Positions 56,321 to 64,000 of a stretch of DNA of 64,000 nucleotides are shown here, piece by piece. The notes under the pieces are model-generated. The model did no database searches and was not told where the DNA came from. It saw only the letters and a program-made list of their open reading frames with translations. The DNA lies in assembly GCF_026427715.1 (NCBI RefSeq), contig NZ_CP107558.1, forward strand, positions 1,215,001 through 1,279,000, given 5' to 3'. The translations under genes were made by a program, and so were the position numbers. Every line of letters starts with the position of its first letter. Position 1 is the first letter of the stretch. Source of the DNA: Methylocystis sp. MJC1. Lineage in GTDB: Bacteria > Pseudomonadota > Alphaproteobacteria > Rhizobiales > Beijerinckiaceae.

Positions 56321-57433
56321 TCATCGCCGCGAGGTCGCTTCGGGCGCCCCCGCGCCGGGCGTCGCTGGTTGATCCAAAAGCCGCTTCAGCTGCGCGACAG
56401 CCGCCGTCACCAGTCCCCCGCGCGGTCGGGCGGGGCCGATTTCGACGGCGGCCATATTGACGAGCGCCTTGGCGAGATTGTCCGTCGGCTGTCCGTCGGC
56501 GTCGAACAGCGCGAGGTCGTCGTTCGGCGTCGCGGCGATTCCCTCCGAGACATGCGCGGCGTAATTGCCGATGCGCGCCAGCTCGCCCGAGCAGTCGACC
56601 GAGCCAATCGAGGGCAGGGGTGGAAGCGGCGGCGGAAGGGCGGCGAGCGAGGCTGTCGCGTTGAGGTTGGGCTCGGGCAACGGCGCCGGCAGTGGTTTGG
56701 CGCGCTTGGGCAGCGCCTCGGACACGCCCGCCATGATCGACGGAGCCGGGATGAGATCCGGCGTCCCGGGGCGGGCGCGTCGCGCTCCCCAGCCGACGTC
56801 GCCGCGGCCATGGGCGGCAAGCCAGCGGGCGCGCAGCGTATTCTGCAAGCCGCGCGGCGCGAGCCCCATCGGCACGATGCGCTGTGGCAGCATGCGCATC
56901 ATGCCGGCGCGAGACGCCGGCGTCACTTTCGCCGTCTGGCCGGCCGCCACGATCGGAGTCGACCGGGGCGCTGCGGGGGGCGTCGCGCGTGCGATCACAA
57001 GCGAGCATTGCGCCGGCGCCCATCGCTCGACGATGGCGCGGGCGCTGTGGCGCTTGTAATCGACGTAATAGCGCCGCAGCAGCAAAGCCGCGACGGCGGC
57101 GCCTTCCTCGGCCGAGGCGAAAGCGACATGCCCGTCTGCGTCGGCGGCGATCTCGCCGTTCCAGCCGGCGCTTTTCACGCACCAATAATTATTGAGCTTC
57201 ACGCAGCGCGCCGGTTCGCCATCCTCGGCGTCGAGGGCGCGTCTCGCGGCGTCGAGCGGCTTCATGTCGAGCCAGAGGGCGCTTTCGACGCGCCAATTGT
57301 CGACGGCGCGCTTTTCGGGCGCATAGGCGGGCGTCGGCGTGCGCCAAAAGAGCGAGGCGGGGGCGATCGCCAGCGGCGGCGGCTTGGCGGGCGCGGCGGC
57401 GGCGATGAGCGTCACGAGCGTTTCGATCAGCAT
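56321..57433 (-). CDS. Protein of unknown function with a phage-structural-like domain
   Basis: 370 residues, Pro/Ala-rich. The N-terminal hydrophobic stretch may be a signal peptide (MLIETLVTLIAAAAPAKPPP). Residues about 75-145 read CVKLNNYWCVKSAGWNGEIA, FASAEEGAAVAALLLRRYYV and DYKRHSARAIVERWAP. This resembles the domain found in phage structural or lysis proteins (FdspeaGiRAlarlLrrYy...IinrWAP). The rest is low-complexity Pro linker and a helical C-terminus. Not a clear enzyme. Confidence 0.7.
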   Translation of the reverse strand: MLIETLVTLIAAAAPAKPPPLAIAPASLFWRTPTPAYAPEKRAVDNWRVESALWLDMKPLDAARRALDAEDGEPARCVKLNNYWCVKSAGWNGEIAADADGHVAFASAEEGAAVAALLLRRYYVDYKRHSARAIVERWAPAQCSLVIARATPPAAPRSTPIVAAGQTAKVTPASRAGMMRMLPQRIVPMGLAPRGLQNTLRARWLAAHGRGDVGWGARRARPGTPDLIPAPSIMAGVSEALPKRAKPLPAPLPEPNLNATASLAALPPPLPPLPSIGSVDCSGELARIGNYAAHVSEGIAATPNDDLALFDADGQPTDNLAKALVNMAAVEIGPARPRGGLVTAAVAQLKRLLDQPATPGAGAPEATSRR

Positions 57434-57457
57434 CTGCCCCTGCGACTTAGGTAAAGC

Positions 57458-57991
57458 TCAGTCCGGATCGTCCGCGTCGCCGCCCAATGTCGAGGGCGTC
57501 ACGAAGCGCTGGAGCCGGCCGGCGCCTCTGCGCACCTCTGCCCAATGTTCGGTATCGAAATCGAGAATGGCAAGCGCGGCTGTTGGAAAGCTCGAGCGCA
57601 TATGAGCGAGCTCTTTCTCCTCGCCGCTCCCCGCGAGCCAGACAGCAAGCTCGGCGAAACCCGGATTATGGCCCACCGCCAGCAGGGTTTGCGCCTTGTC
57701 GGGCGTTTGCCGCAGCACGTCCACGAGATGGTCGGCCTCGGCAAGATAGATCGTATTCTCGACGACATGCGTGACATGGCCGGGAAAGGCCTTGAGCGTC
57801 AGCTCCATCGTCTGCTTGGCGCGGCGCGCGTTGGAGGCGACGGCGAGATCGGGGGTAATTCCCGCCTCGCGCAAAAAGGCTCCCATGCGGCGGGAGTCGT
57901 CCTCGCCGCGCCGCGTGAGCGGGCGCTCGCGGTCTCCCCCAGCTGAGTGTCGATCGGCTTTGCCGTGGCGCAGAAGAAGCAGTCGTCGCAT
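57458..57991 (-). CDS. sixA: SixA-type histidine phosphatase
   Basis: 177 residues. Phosphoglycerate-mutase fold with RHG motif in LLLRHGKADRHSAGG, PLTRRGEDDSRRMGAFL, SNARRAKQTMEL and the second His in AVGHNPGFAELA. SixA enzymes remove phosphate from His of phosphorelay proteins or PTSNtr. C-terminal tail acidic (GGDADDPD). Confidence 0.9.
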   Translation of the reverse strand: MRRLLLLRHGKADRHSAGGDRERPLTRRGEDDSRRMGAFLREAGITPDLAVASNARRAKQTMELTLKAFPGHVTHVVENTIYLAEADHLVDVLRQTPDKAQTLLAVGHNPGFAELAVWLAGSGEEKELAHMRSSFPTAALAILDFDTEHWAEVRRGAGRLQRFVTPSTLGGDADDPD

Positions 57992-58150
57992 GGCGCCTCT
58001 GTAGCACGCATTCGAAAGTTGGGGCTAATCTCGCGCGGGCGATTTACCACCGTGCGCCCCTTGGAATGCGGGGATTACTCATCGAGGCTTTACCCGGCCT
58101 CGCGCGCCGTGCAAGCTCCGTCCGCCACCTGCCCCGCTAAGGATCTTCAA

Positions 58151-59884
58151 GTGACGATCATGCAAGAGCTTAGACAACGGAAGGCGGCTCTGGCGCGCGT
58201 TGTTTTTTCTGGCCTTGTCGCTGCGGCGTGCCTCGCCCCGCTGGCCCCGCTGGCGGGCGAGAGCGACATCGCTTTGGAAAATGTGAGCTTCACGGTCGGC
58301 GCCACGACCTATCGCATTCCCCGTCTTGAGCTCAAAGGCGCTTCTTTTTCGGCGATGGATTTCGCCGATCTCTTCAAGGGCGACGAAAAGGCCGTCGACG
58401 GTCGGCTCGCGCGTCTTTCCGCGAAAAGCCTGCGTATTCCCGCGCTTACGACCGAGACCAGGGCCGGCGGGATCGTGGAGCGAAGCGCCTATCGCGACAT
58501 AGAAGTTGCCGACATCGTCGCCGGCAGAATCGCCCTCCTGCGCGCGGCGGGCGCCGAGCAGACGGTGGAAAAGCCCGATGGCGGCGCGCAGCGCTATCTC
58601 TGGGGCGCGAGCCTCGCCAAGGGGATCGACTTGCGTCAGCTCGTCCATCTCTCGCTCGCGACGCGGCTCGATCCGCAGGAGACGGCAAAGCCGCTCGTCG
58701 ATGAGGAAAGCGTCGAATCGCTTAGGATCGAAGATAAAGCCGAGCGGATGACCACCACGATCGGCCGTCTCGCCGTCACCGGAGTGAAGGGCAGGGCGCT
58801 GCCGTTTCCCCTCGCGGAGCTTCGCGAGCGGCTTGCGAAATTCGATCCCGACAAGGCGGAGGCGGACCCGGCGCTGCTGAAGGGCGTCATCGACGCGCTT
58901 GCTTCCGTCGACGTGGGTTCGTTGGAGATTCGCGAGATCGCCGCCACCGGCAAAGGCGAGCCTTCTGACAGTCCTTACACGGTAAAAATCGGCCGCGTCG
59001 CCGCTGGCGGCATGGCCAACGCCAATGTCGGGAACGTTGTGCTGGAGGATGTCTCGCTCGTCGCCTCGGACGGCGGACGCCTGTCGCTGAAGCGCTTCGG
59101 CCTGCGCGACGCGCGTCTGTCCTCCCTTGTCGAACGTCCCTTTCCGCAGGTCGGGCATTTTGAAGCCAAGGGCCTCGAAGGCGACCTCCCCGACGCACGG
59201 CTGGGCGAGAGCTCGCGCACGAAATTCAGCCTTGGTTCTATCGAGGCGAATTTCGCCGACTTCCGCGAGATTGCGCCGACGAAGCTTACGGCGCGAGTGG
59301 ATCGGCTCGCCATTGATCTCGCGTCGCGGGGCGAGGCGCCCTCGACGGCGCAATTCCAGGCGCTGGGCTATCGCGGTCTCGACCTCTCGGCCTCGCTCGC
59401 CGGGGAATGGCGCGAGAAGACCCAGGAGGCGGTTTTCTCGCCCGTGCGCGTCGAGGGGAAGGATATGGGCGCGGCGACGCTCGACGTGACCTTTGCCGGC
59501 GTATCGGGCGCCGCCTTTTCTCCCCTGGCGATCGTCTCCAAGGCCGCGTTGCTGGCGTCGTCGTTGAAATCGGCGGAGCTGACGCTCGAGGGCGGCGCCC
59601 TTGTGGAGCGGGTGCTGGCGCTCGAATCCAAAACCGAGAAGAAGCCGGTCGACAAGCTGCGCGCGGACTATGCCAGAACGGCGGCGGGGGCCGTCGCGGC
59701 CGTGTTCGGGGGCGGTGAGAAGGCGCGCAGGATCGCCGACGCTGTGGCGGCCTATGTCATGAAGCCCAAGCGGCTGCATGTGCGTCTCGCTTCCGAGAAG
59801 GGCGTCAATGCGCTCGACGCGATGGCGCACAGGCCGGGGGATATATTGGAGAGCATGGAGGTGGAGGCGATTGCCGACAAATAG
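58151..59884 (+). CDS. Large exported protein of unknown function
   Basis: 577 residues. The start is GTG at 58151, with AAGGAT at good distance; the ATG three codons later is too far from it. Signal peptide ALARVVFSGLVAAACLAPLA. The mature part is beta-rich with repeated units of the kind VSFTVGATTYRIPRLELKGA, VEDLSLVA-like strands and GLRDARLSSLVERPF, suggesting a long beta-sheet or AsmA-like surface. I do not recognise a family. No Cys in the mature part. Confidence 0.8.
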   Translation: MTIMQELRQRKAALARVVFSGLVAAACLAPLAPLAGESDIALENVSFTVGATTYRIPRLELKGASFSAMDFADLFKGDEKAVDGRLARLSAKSLRIPALTTETRAGGIVERSAYRDIEVADIVAGRIALLRAAGAEQTVEKPDGGAQRYLWGASLAKGIDLRQLVHLSLATRLDPQETAKPLVDEESVESLRIEDKAERMTTTIGRLAVTGVKGRALPFPLAELRERLAKFDPDKAEADPALLKGVIDALASVDVGSLEIREIAATGKGEPSDSPYTVKIGRVAAGGMANANVGNVVLEDVSLVASDGGRLSLKRFGLRDARLSSLVERPFPQVGHFEAKGLEGDLPDARLGESSRTKFSLGSIEANFADFREIAPTKLTARVDRLAIDLASRGEAPSTAQFQALGYRGLDLSASLAGEWREKTQEAVFSPVRVEGKDMGAATLDVTFAGVSGAAFSPLAIVSKAALLASSLKSAELTLEGGALVERVLALESKTEKKPVDKLRADYARTAAGAVAAVFGGGEKARRIADAVAAYVMKPKRLHVRLASEKGVNALDAMAHRPGDILESMEVEAIADK

Positions 59885-59921
59885 GCTGTGCTCGCGTCGG
59901 AGTTCGGTCATTGCTGCGTGG

Positions 59922-60043
59922 GCCCCCTCCCTGTCCCTCCCCCGCTAAAGCGGGAGAGGGGACGCTCGCGATCAGCATTCTCGGTGAAGGCGCCAGCCTG
60001 CTCCCTCTCCCGCGAAGCGGGGGGAGGGTTGGGGAGGGGGCGT
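59922..60043. repeat. Family D repeat
   Basis: CCCCCTCCCTGTCCCTCCCC at one end, GGGGGGAGGGTTGGGGAGGG at the other; GAAGGCGCC.AGCCTGCTCC inside. Same family as 40279-40434, inverted. Confidence 0.75.
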
Positions 60044-60608
60044 TCAGCGCCACGACTCCCGCCGCCGTTTCCGACGCAGGTTGATCCAGGAAGCCGGGAC
60101 GCCCCGGCCCCGTTCGGCCGGTAGCGTGAGAAAATAAGCGCGTCGGAACCAAGGCGTCCCGGCTGCGGTCTTTATTCGCGCGCACCTTTCCGGGCCGAAG
60201 TAGCGCCATCCTGTGGCGGTTCCTCCGTCCAGCACGACCGCCAGGCGGCGGCCGCTTCTTTCCCGAAGGCTCGATCGCCTTCGAGCGCGTCGCAAGGGGG
60301 CAACATGCGCCGCCTCCGGCCCGCCGGCGCTTTCCCTTTCGGTACTCGGGCCGCGTGTCGCGGACACGAAAACTATGCCCAGCCTTTGCGTGACTTGCGC
60401 CACGCAATCTCCCCACGAAGGAGAGACCCGGCGGGCGGCGCCGGACTCCCGCGCGGAACGAGGGTCGTCGCCCCACGCTTAACCGACCCCGCCGGCGCCG
60501 CCGATCCTGACGGCGCCCCTGCAAGTTGGCGAGGCGAGGGAAGCATAAGGGAGGTTTGGAGGGTGGGGATAAATTAGGCGGCGAGATTCTTGATGAAGGC
60601 CGCGCTCT

Positions 60609-60760
60609 ACCCCTCTCCCCGCGCGGGGAGAGGTTGGGTGAGGGGCTTGGGGGATGAGTGGAAGCGATAAACTTAGCAGGGCGCACGGGTTTTTAATGAA
60701 CGCCCGGGCTCCGGCACCGGCCCCTCACCCAGCCTCTCCCCGCAAGCGGGGAGAGGGGCA
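60609..60760. repeat. Family D-like repeat pair
   Basis: CCCCTCTCCCCGCGCGGGGA with GGTTGGGTGAGGGGC at 60609-60649, and CCCCTCACCCAGCCTCTCCC with GCGGGGAGAGGGGC at 60719-60760, facing each other. Confidence 0.75.
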
Positions 60761-60861
60761 GGCCGCTACTCAGCGTCGAGGTAACAGAACGGCCCGGAAA
60801 GAAGGGTGACAGTCTTCTCGGCACCGGACGGGCCAGCCGATGCCTTGGCGGACATAAAAAA

Positions 60862-60882
60862 CGGGCGCCCCGGAGGCGCCCG
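60862..60882 (-). terminator. Rho-independent terminator of the chemoreceptor gene
   Basis: 8-bp stem CGGGCGCC / GGCGCCCG with 5-base loop; on the minus strand followed by TTTTTTATG. Confidence 0.88.
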
Positions 60883-60909
60883 CCGACAGCTTCGTTTGTT
60901 GATGGCGCC

Positions 60910-62232
60910 TCAGCTCGCGAGGCTTTTCGCCAGCTCGCCCGTATGGGCCTGCATGGCCCGAGCCATCTGGTCGATCTCGCGCGCCATCGACACCATCGAT
61001 TCGACGCCCGCGCCGGTCTGCGCCATCGCGTCCGCCACTTGGCCGGCATGGGCGGACATGGACTGCGCGCTCGTCGCCGCCGAGCGGACGCTACGGGCGA
61101 TTTCCTTGGTCGCCGTATCCTGCTCGTGAACCGCCTGGGTGATGATCGCGGAAATATGCTCGACCTCGGCGATCTTCGCCTTGATCTTATCCATCGAGGC
61201 CACCGACATATTGGTCGCCGCCTGGATTTCGGCGATCTGATCGGCGATGTCCTGCGTCGCCTTGCCGGTCTGGGTCGCAAGGCTTTTGACCTCCTGCGCC
61301 ACGACGGCGAATCCGCGTCCCGCCTCGCCGGCGCGGGCGGCCTCGATCGTGGCGTTCAGCGCGAGGAGGTTGGTCTGGGCGGCGATTTTCGAGATCAAGT
61401 TCACGACATCGCCGACGCGATTGGCCGCCGCGGAAAGGCGCAGCATCTCGGCGGAGGAGCCGTTCGTTTCGACCACGGCCTGGCGCACAACGGCCGTCGA
61501 TTCCACCGCCTGCTTGCTGATCTCGCCGATGGCCGCAAGAAGATGCTCGGAGGCGGTCGCGACCGAGCCGACGTCGGCGGCGGCCTGGGTGGAGGCGGTG
61601 CGGGCAAAATCGCTGTCGGCGCGGGCGCTGCGTTCGTGCACGATCATTTCCTCGGATGCGGCGGCCATGCGCTTGGTCATGTCGCCCAGCTTGGCGGTGG
61701 TGGCCGAAAGTTCGACCGAATAATGCTCGACCTTTTCGCGGATCGCGGCCTCGCGCCGCAACCGCTCCTCGCGGTCGTCTCGCGCCTTGATTTCGGCCGC
61801 CATTTCATTGTTGGCTCGCACCGCGTCGCGAAGCACGACGAGCGCGCGGGAGATGTCGCCGATCTCATCGGCGCGGTCGGTGTCGCTGACGTCCAGGCTG
61901 GTGTCGCCGGCGGCGAGGTCGGTCATCTGCCGGGCGACATTCTTTATCGGCACCGCGACTGTGCGATGCATGGTCGGCACCGAGACGCCGACGATCAGAA
62001 AGCTCGAGATCAGCGTGCCGATAAAAAGCTCGATGGAAAGGGAGCTTGCCGAGTCATGCGCCGCCCTGGTGAGAGCCGCCATCTGCGCATGATCGACGGC
62101 CCCGGCTGCCGCCGCCGTCAGATCGCGCACATTCGCGGCGCCGAAATAGGCGGCTGCCCCCATAATGAGCAGTAGCGCGAGGAACAGGAATTGGCGAAAG
62201 ACCAGGCCGGCGCCGATGGAAAAATTGCGCAT
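60910..62232 (-). CDS. Methyl-accepting chemotaxis protein
   Basis: 440 residues. Two membrane helices (about 12-32 and 67-88) enclose a very short periplasmic segment of about 35 residues, too small for a classical ligand domain. Then come a HAMP domain (about 89-142) and the cytoplasmic signalling domain with the tip [20 protein letters not shown] and [15 protein letters not shown]. Signals to CheA/CheW, not encoded here. A short periplasmic loop suggests sensing at the membrane or through another protein. Confidence 0.93.
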   Translation of the reverse strand: MRNFSIGAGLVFRQFLFLALLLIMGAAAYFGAANVRDLTAAAAGAVDHAQMAALTRAAHDSASSLSIELFIGTLISSFLIVGVSVPTMHRTVAVPIKNVARQMTDLAAGDTSLDVSDTDRADEIGDISRALVVLRDAVRANNEMAAEIKARDDREERLRREAAIREKVEHYSVELSATTAKLGDMTKRMAAASEEMIVHERSARADSDFARTASTQAAADVGSVATASEHLLAAIGEISKQAVESTAVVRQAVVETNGSSAEMLRLSAAANRVGDVVNLISKIAAQTNLLALNATIEAARAGEAGRGFAVVAQEVKSLATQTGKATQDIADQIAEIQAATNMSVASMDKIKAKIAEVEHISAIITQAVHEQDTATKEIARSVRSAATSAQSMSAHAGQVADAMAQTGAGVESMVSMAREIDQMARAMQAHTGELAKSLAS

Positions 62233-62360
62233 GTGCTCGATTGTCCTGCTAATGATCCCCGACGGCCCGGAAATTGGTTCGGGTAGGTTAATTCACACTC
62301 TTTCACAGTCGGTTAACGGCGGCGGCATAGGCGCGTATAAAGCGTTGGCGGGAGCGAGAA

Positions 62361-63317
62361 ATGCTGGAAATCGCAGTGCAGATGGACCCCCTCGAGCGGA
62401 TCAATTTCGCCGGGGATTCGACCTTCGCCCTCATGCTGGAGGCCAAGCGGCGCGGACATCGCCTCTGGTTCTACACGCCTGACCAGCTTTCCCTCGAAGG
62501 GGGTACGCTCACGGCGCGGGCCCATCATATCGACGTCTTCGACGACCCCTCCCGCTATTATGCGCTTGGCGAGGCGAGGGAGCTCGATCTCATCAAGATG
62601 GACGTCGTTTTGCTGCGGCAGGACCCGCCCTTCGATCTTGCTTATATCACCTCGACGCATTTCCTCGAGCGCATCCAAACGCGCGTGCTGGTGGTGAACG
62701 ACCCCGGCCATGTGCGCAATGCGCCGGAAAAGGTCTTCGTGATGGAGTTCGCGGACCTCATGCCGCCGACGCTCATCACCCGCGACCGCGCGGCGATCGA
62801 GCGCTTCCGGGCGACGCATGGCGACATCGTCATGAAACCGCTTTACGGCCACGGCGGCGCGGCGGTCTTTAAAGTTACGCCGCGCGACCCCAATTTCGGC
62901 TCGCTCTTCGACATGTTCAGCGCGAGCTTCCGCGAGCCCTGGGTGGTGCAACAGTTTTTGCCGGAGGTCGCCAAGGGCGACAAGCGCATCATCTTCGTCG
63001 ACGGCGAGGCGATGGGCGCCATCAACCGCGTGCCGGCGCAGGACGACATTCGCTCCAATATGGTGCGCGGCGGCGCGGCGGCGGCGACCGAGCTCGATCC
63101 GCGCGAGCAGGAGATTTGCGCAAGACTGGGGCCGGAGCTCAAGGCGCGCGGACTGGTCTTTGTGGGTATCGACGTGATCGACGGCCGTTTGACCGAAATA
63201 AACGTGACCTCGCCAACGGGGCTGCGCGCGCTGAAAAGGGTCGGCGGCCCGGATCTTGCCGCGCCCCTCTTCGAGGCGATCGAGCGGCGGCTCATGGCGT
63301 TGCGCGCCGCAGGATGA
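62361..63317 (+). CDS. gshB: Glutathione synthase
   Basis: Adds glycine to gamma-glutamylcysteine. 318 residues, ATP-grasp fold, with MDPLERINFAGDSTFALMLE, RQDPPFDLAYITSTHFLE, MKPLYGHGGAAVFKV and EINVTSPTGLRAL. GGAGCGAGAA precedes the ATG. Its TGA overlaps the ATG of glnD (ATGA), so the two are translationally coupled. gshA is not in the window. Confidence 0.95.
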   Translation: MLEIAVQMDPLERINFAGDSTFALMLEAKRRGHRLWFYTPDQLSLEGGTLTARAHHIDVFDDPSRYYALGEARELDLIKMDVVLLRQDPPFDLAYITSTHFLERIQTRVLVVNDPGHVRNAPEKVFVMEFADLMPPTLITRDRAAIERFRATHGDIVMKPLYGHGGAAVFKVTPRDPNFGSLFDMFSASFREPWVVQQFLPEVAKGDKRIIFVDGEAMGAINRVPAQDDIRSNMVRGGAAAATELDPREQEICARLGPELKARGLVFVGIDVIDGRLTEINVTSPTGLRALKRVGGPDLAAPLFEAIERRLMALRAAG

Positions 63318-64000
63318 GCGTGATGGATCAGACGTTGAACGCAAGCATTTTCGACGACCTCGAGCCGGCGACGGGCTTTCTCGGGCTGCGCGCTGCGCTC
63401 GCGGCCCCGATCGCGCAAATTTGCAAGGCGGAGAAGGGCCATGCGCGGCGGACGGCGGTCGTCGATCTTTTCCGTTCGATCCTCGCCGAGGGACGCGACC
63501 GCGCGCGCACCGGGCTGGAGGCCAGGGGATCGGGACTTGCTTGCGCGCGGTTGATTTCGCAGCTCGAGGACGAGCTGATCGGCGCGATCTATGATTACGT
63601 CGTCGCTTACGTTTATCCCGCCGACAATCCGACCTTCGCGGAGCGGCTGACCATCGTCGCCGTCGGCGGCTATGGGCGCGGCATGCTGGCGCCGGGCTCC
63701 GACATCGATCTCCTCTTTCTGCTGCCCTACAAGCAGACGCCGTGGGGCGAGAGCGTTGTCGAAGCTATCCTCTATGTTTTGTGGGATCTGCGTCAGAAAG
63801 TCGGCCACGCCACGAGATCCGTTGCGGAATGCATGCGCCAGGCGCGCGCCGATATGACGATCCGCACCACGCTGCTGGAGGCGCGCTTCATCCTCGGCAG
63901 CGCCGAGCTTTTCACCGAATTGCAGGACGCCTTCGACCGCGAGGTGGCGCGTTCTGACGCGCGCGAATTCGTGGCGGCGAAGCTTGCCGAACGCGACACG
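63314..64000 (+). CDS. glnD: [Protein-PII] uridylyltransferase GlnD (3' end cut by window)
   Basis: Senses glutamine and modifies PII in nitrogen control. The visible 229 residues include the nucleotidyltransferase motif AVGGYGRGMLAPGSDIDLLF and the following LPYKQTPWGESVVEAILYVLWDLRQKVGH, which is typical GlnD. The HD and ACT domains lie beyond the window. The start at 63314 overlaps the gshB stop. Confidence 0.94.
   Translation, partial: MSVMDQTLNASIFDDLEPATGFLGLRAALAAPIAQICKAEKGHARRTAVVDLFRSILAEGRDRARTGLEARGSGLACARLISQLEDELIGAIYDYVVAYVYPADNPTFAERLTIVAVGGYGRGMLAPGSDIDLLFLLPYKQTPWGESVVEAILYVLWDLRQKVGHATRSVAECMRQARADMTIRTTLLEARFILGSAELFTELQDAFDREVARSDAREFVAAKLAERDT

Larger units (their letters stand above)
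59885..60909. other. Gene-free 1-kb stretch rich in repeats and inverted repeats
   Basis: Holds family D repeats at 59922-60043, 60609-60649 and 60719-60760. Between them lies a GC-rich segment (about 60090-60540) with nested inverted repeats but no credible reading frame. AGCCGGGACGCC at 60092 pairs with GGCGTCCCGGCT at 60153; CCGGCC/GGCCGG lies inside, and CGAAGG/CCTTCG near 60275. The chemoreceptor terminator closes the region. Confidence 0.6.

Noticed and set aside
60044..60403. Minus-strand frame of 119 codons in the gene-free kilobase
   Set aside because: Arg-rich, no ribosome site, no motif, and competing frames on the other strand are equally long, as expected for GC-rich noncoding DNA.
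60090..60540. RNase P RNA or tmRNA in the gene-free kilobase
   Set aside because: I looked for the conserved GAGGAAAGTCC and ACAGAA blocks of RNase P and a tag-coding frame of tmRNA on both strands and did not find them.

Overview
The window is GC-rich chromosomal DNA from an alphaproteobacterium, most likely of the order Hyphomicrobiales (Rhizobiales). The gene neighbourhoods leuS-lptE-holA, purC/purS/purQ beside an ATPase zeta (DUF1476) gene and gshB-glnD, plus the N-terminal extension of NadD, fit that order. A methanotroph-like relative (Methylocystaceae/Beijerinckiaceae) is my guess from general gene style. No rRNA or marker gene in the window proves it.

Layout. 1-3.5 kb (minus strand): an iron-complex-type ABC importer (ATPase cut by the window edge, permease, binding protein) behind a broken luciferase-like monooxygenase. 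3.7-5.4 kb: molbindin, truncated haemoglobin, a Gly/His-rich exported protein and a YARHG-domain protein. 5.6-7.2 kb: a small island with one lower-GC gene, flanked by a 15-bp copy of the 3' end of tRNA-Glu. 7.3-15.9 kb: proA, a GIY-YIG nuclease inside repeats, nadD, rimO, fabH, ftsY, yciB. 16-22.7 kb: an L,D-transpeptidase, xerD, a bactofilin and the Ku/LigD end-joining pair. 22.9-24.1 kb: three small exported Cys-rich proteins. 24.2-33.3 kb: hemW, an SDR-DoxX protein, a second L,D-transpeptidase, a 2Fe-2S protein, an AraC regulator and gyrB. 33.5-41.8 kb: GST, recQ, pgm, a cyclic-nucleotide-binding protein, a response regulator, a third L,D-transpeptidase, yggS and an HdeD-like gene. 41.9-51 kb: leuS-lptE-holA, purQ/purS/purC, a broken Uma2 nuclease gene, ATPase zeta and xerC. 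51-58 kb: a RibBA-type protein, a phosphodiester glycosidase, a Tat-exported histone-deacetylase-fold protein, aroC and sixA. 58-64 kb: a large exported protein, a 1-kb gene-free stretch, a chemoreceptor, gshB and the start of glnD.

Most genes are housekeeping. What stands out is the density of short palindromic repeats in several families. The ~100-bp family A sits mainly between the 3' ends of convergent genes. A second family lies inside operons. Two other repeats have inserted in frame into coding sequence: the linker of LigD and the signal-peptide region of LptE. In the first operon a repeat seems to supply the start codon of the binding protein. Three small exported cysteine-rich genes and a 21-codon membrane micropeptide with its own ribosome site and terminator are the least-described coding material. 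The tRNA-Glu mini-island, whose only gene encodes a possible PD-(D/E)XK nuclease, is the best candidate for an undescribed mobile or defence unit.
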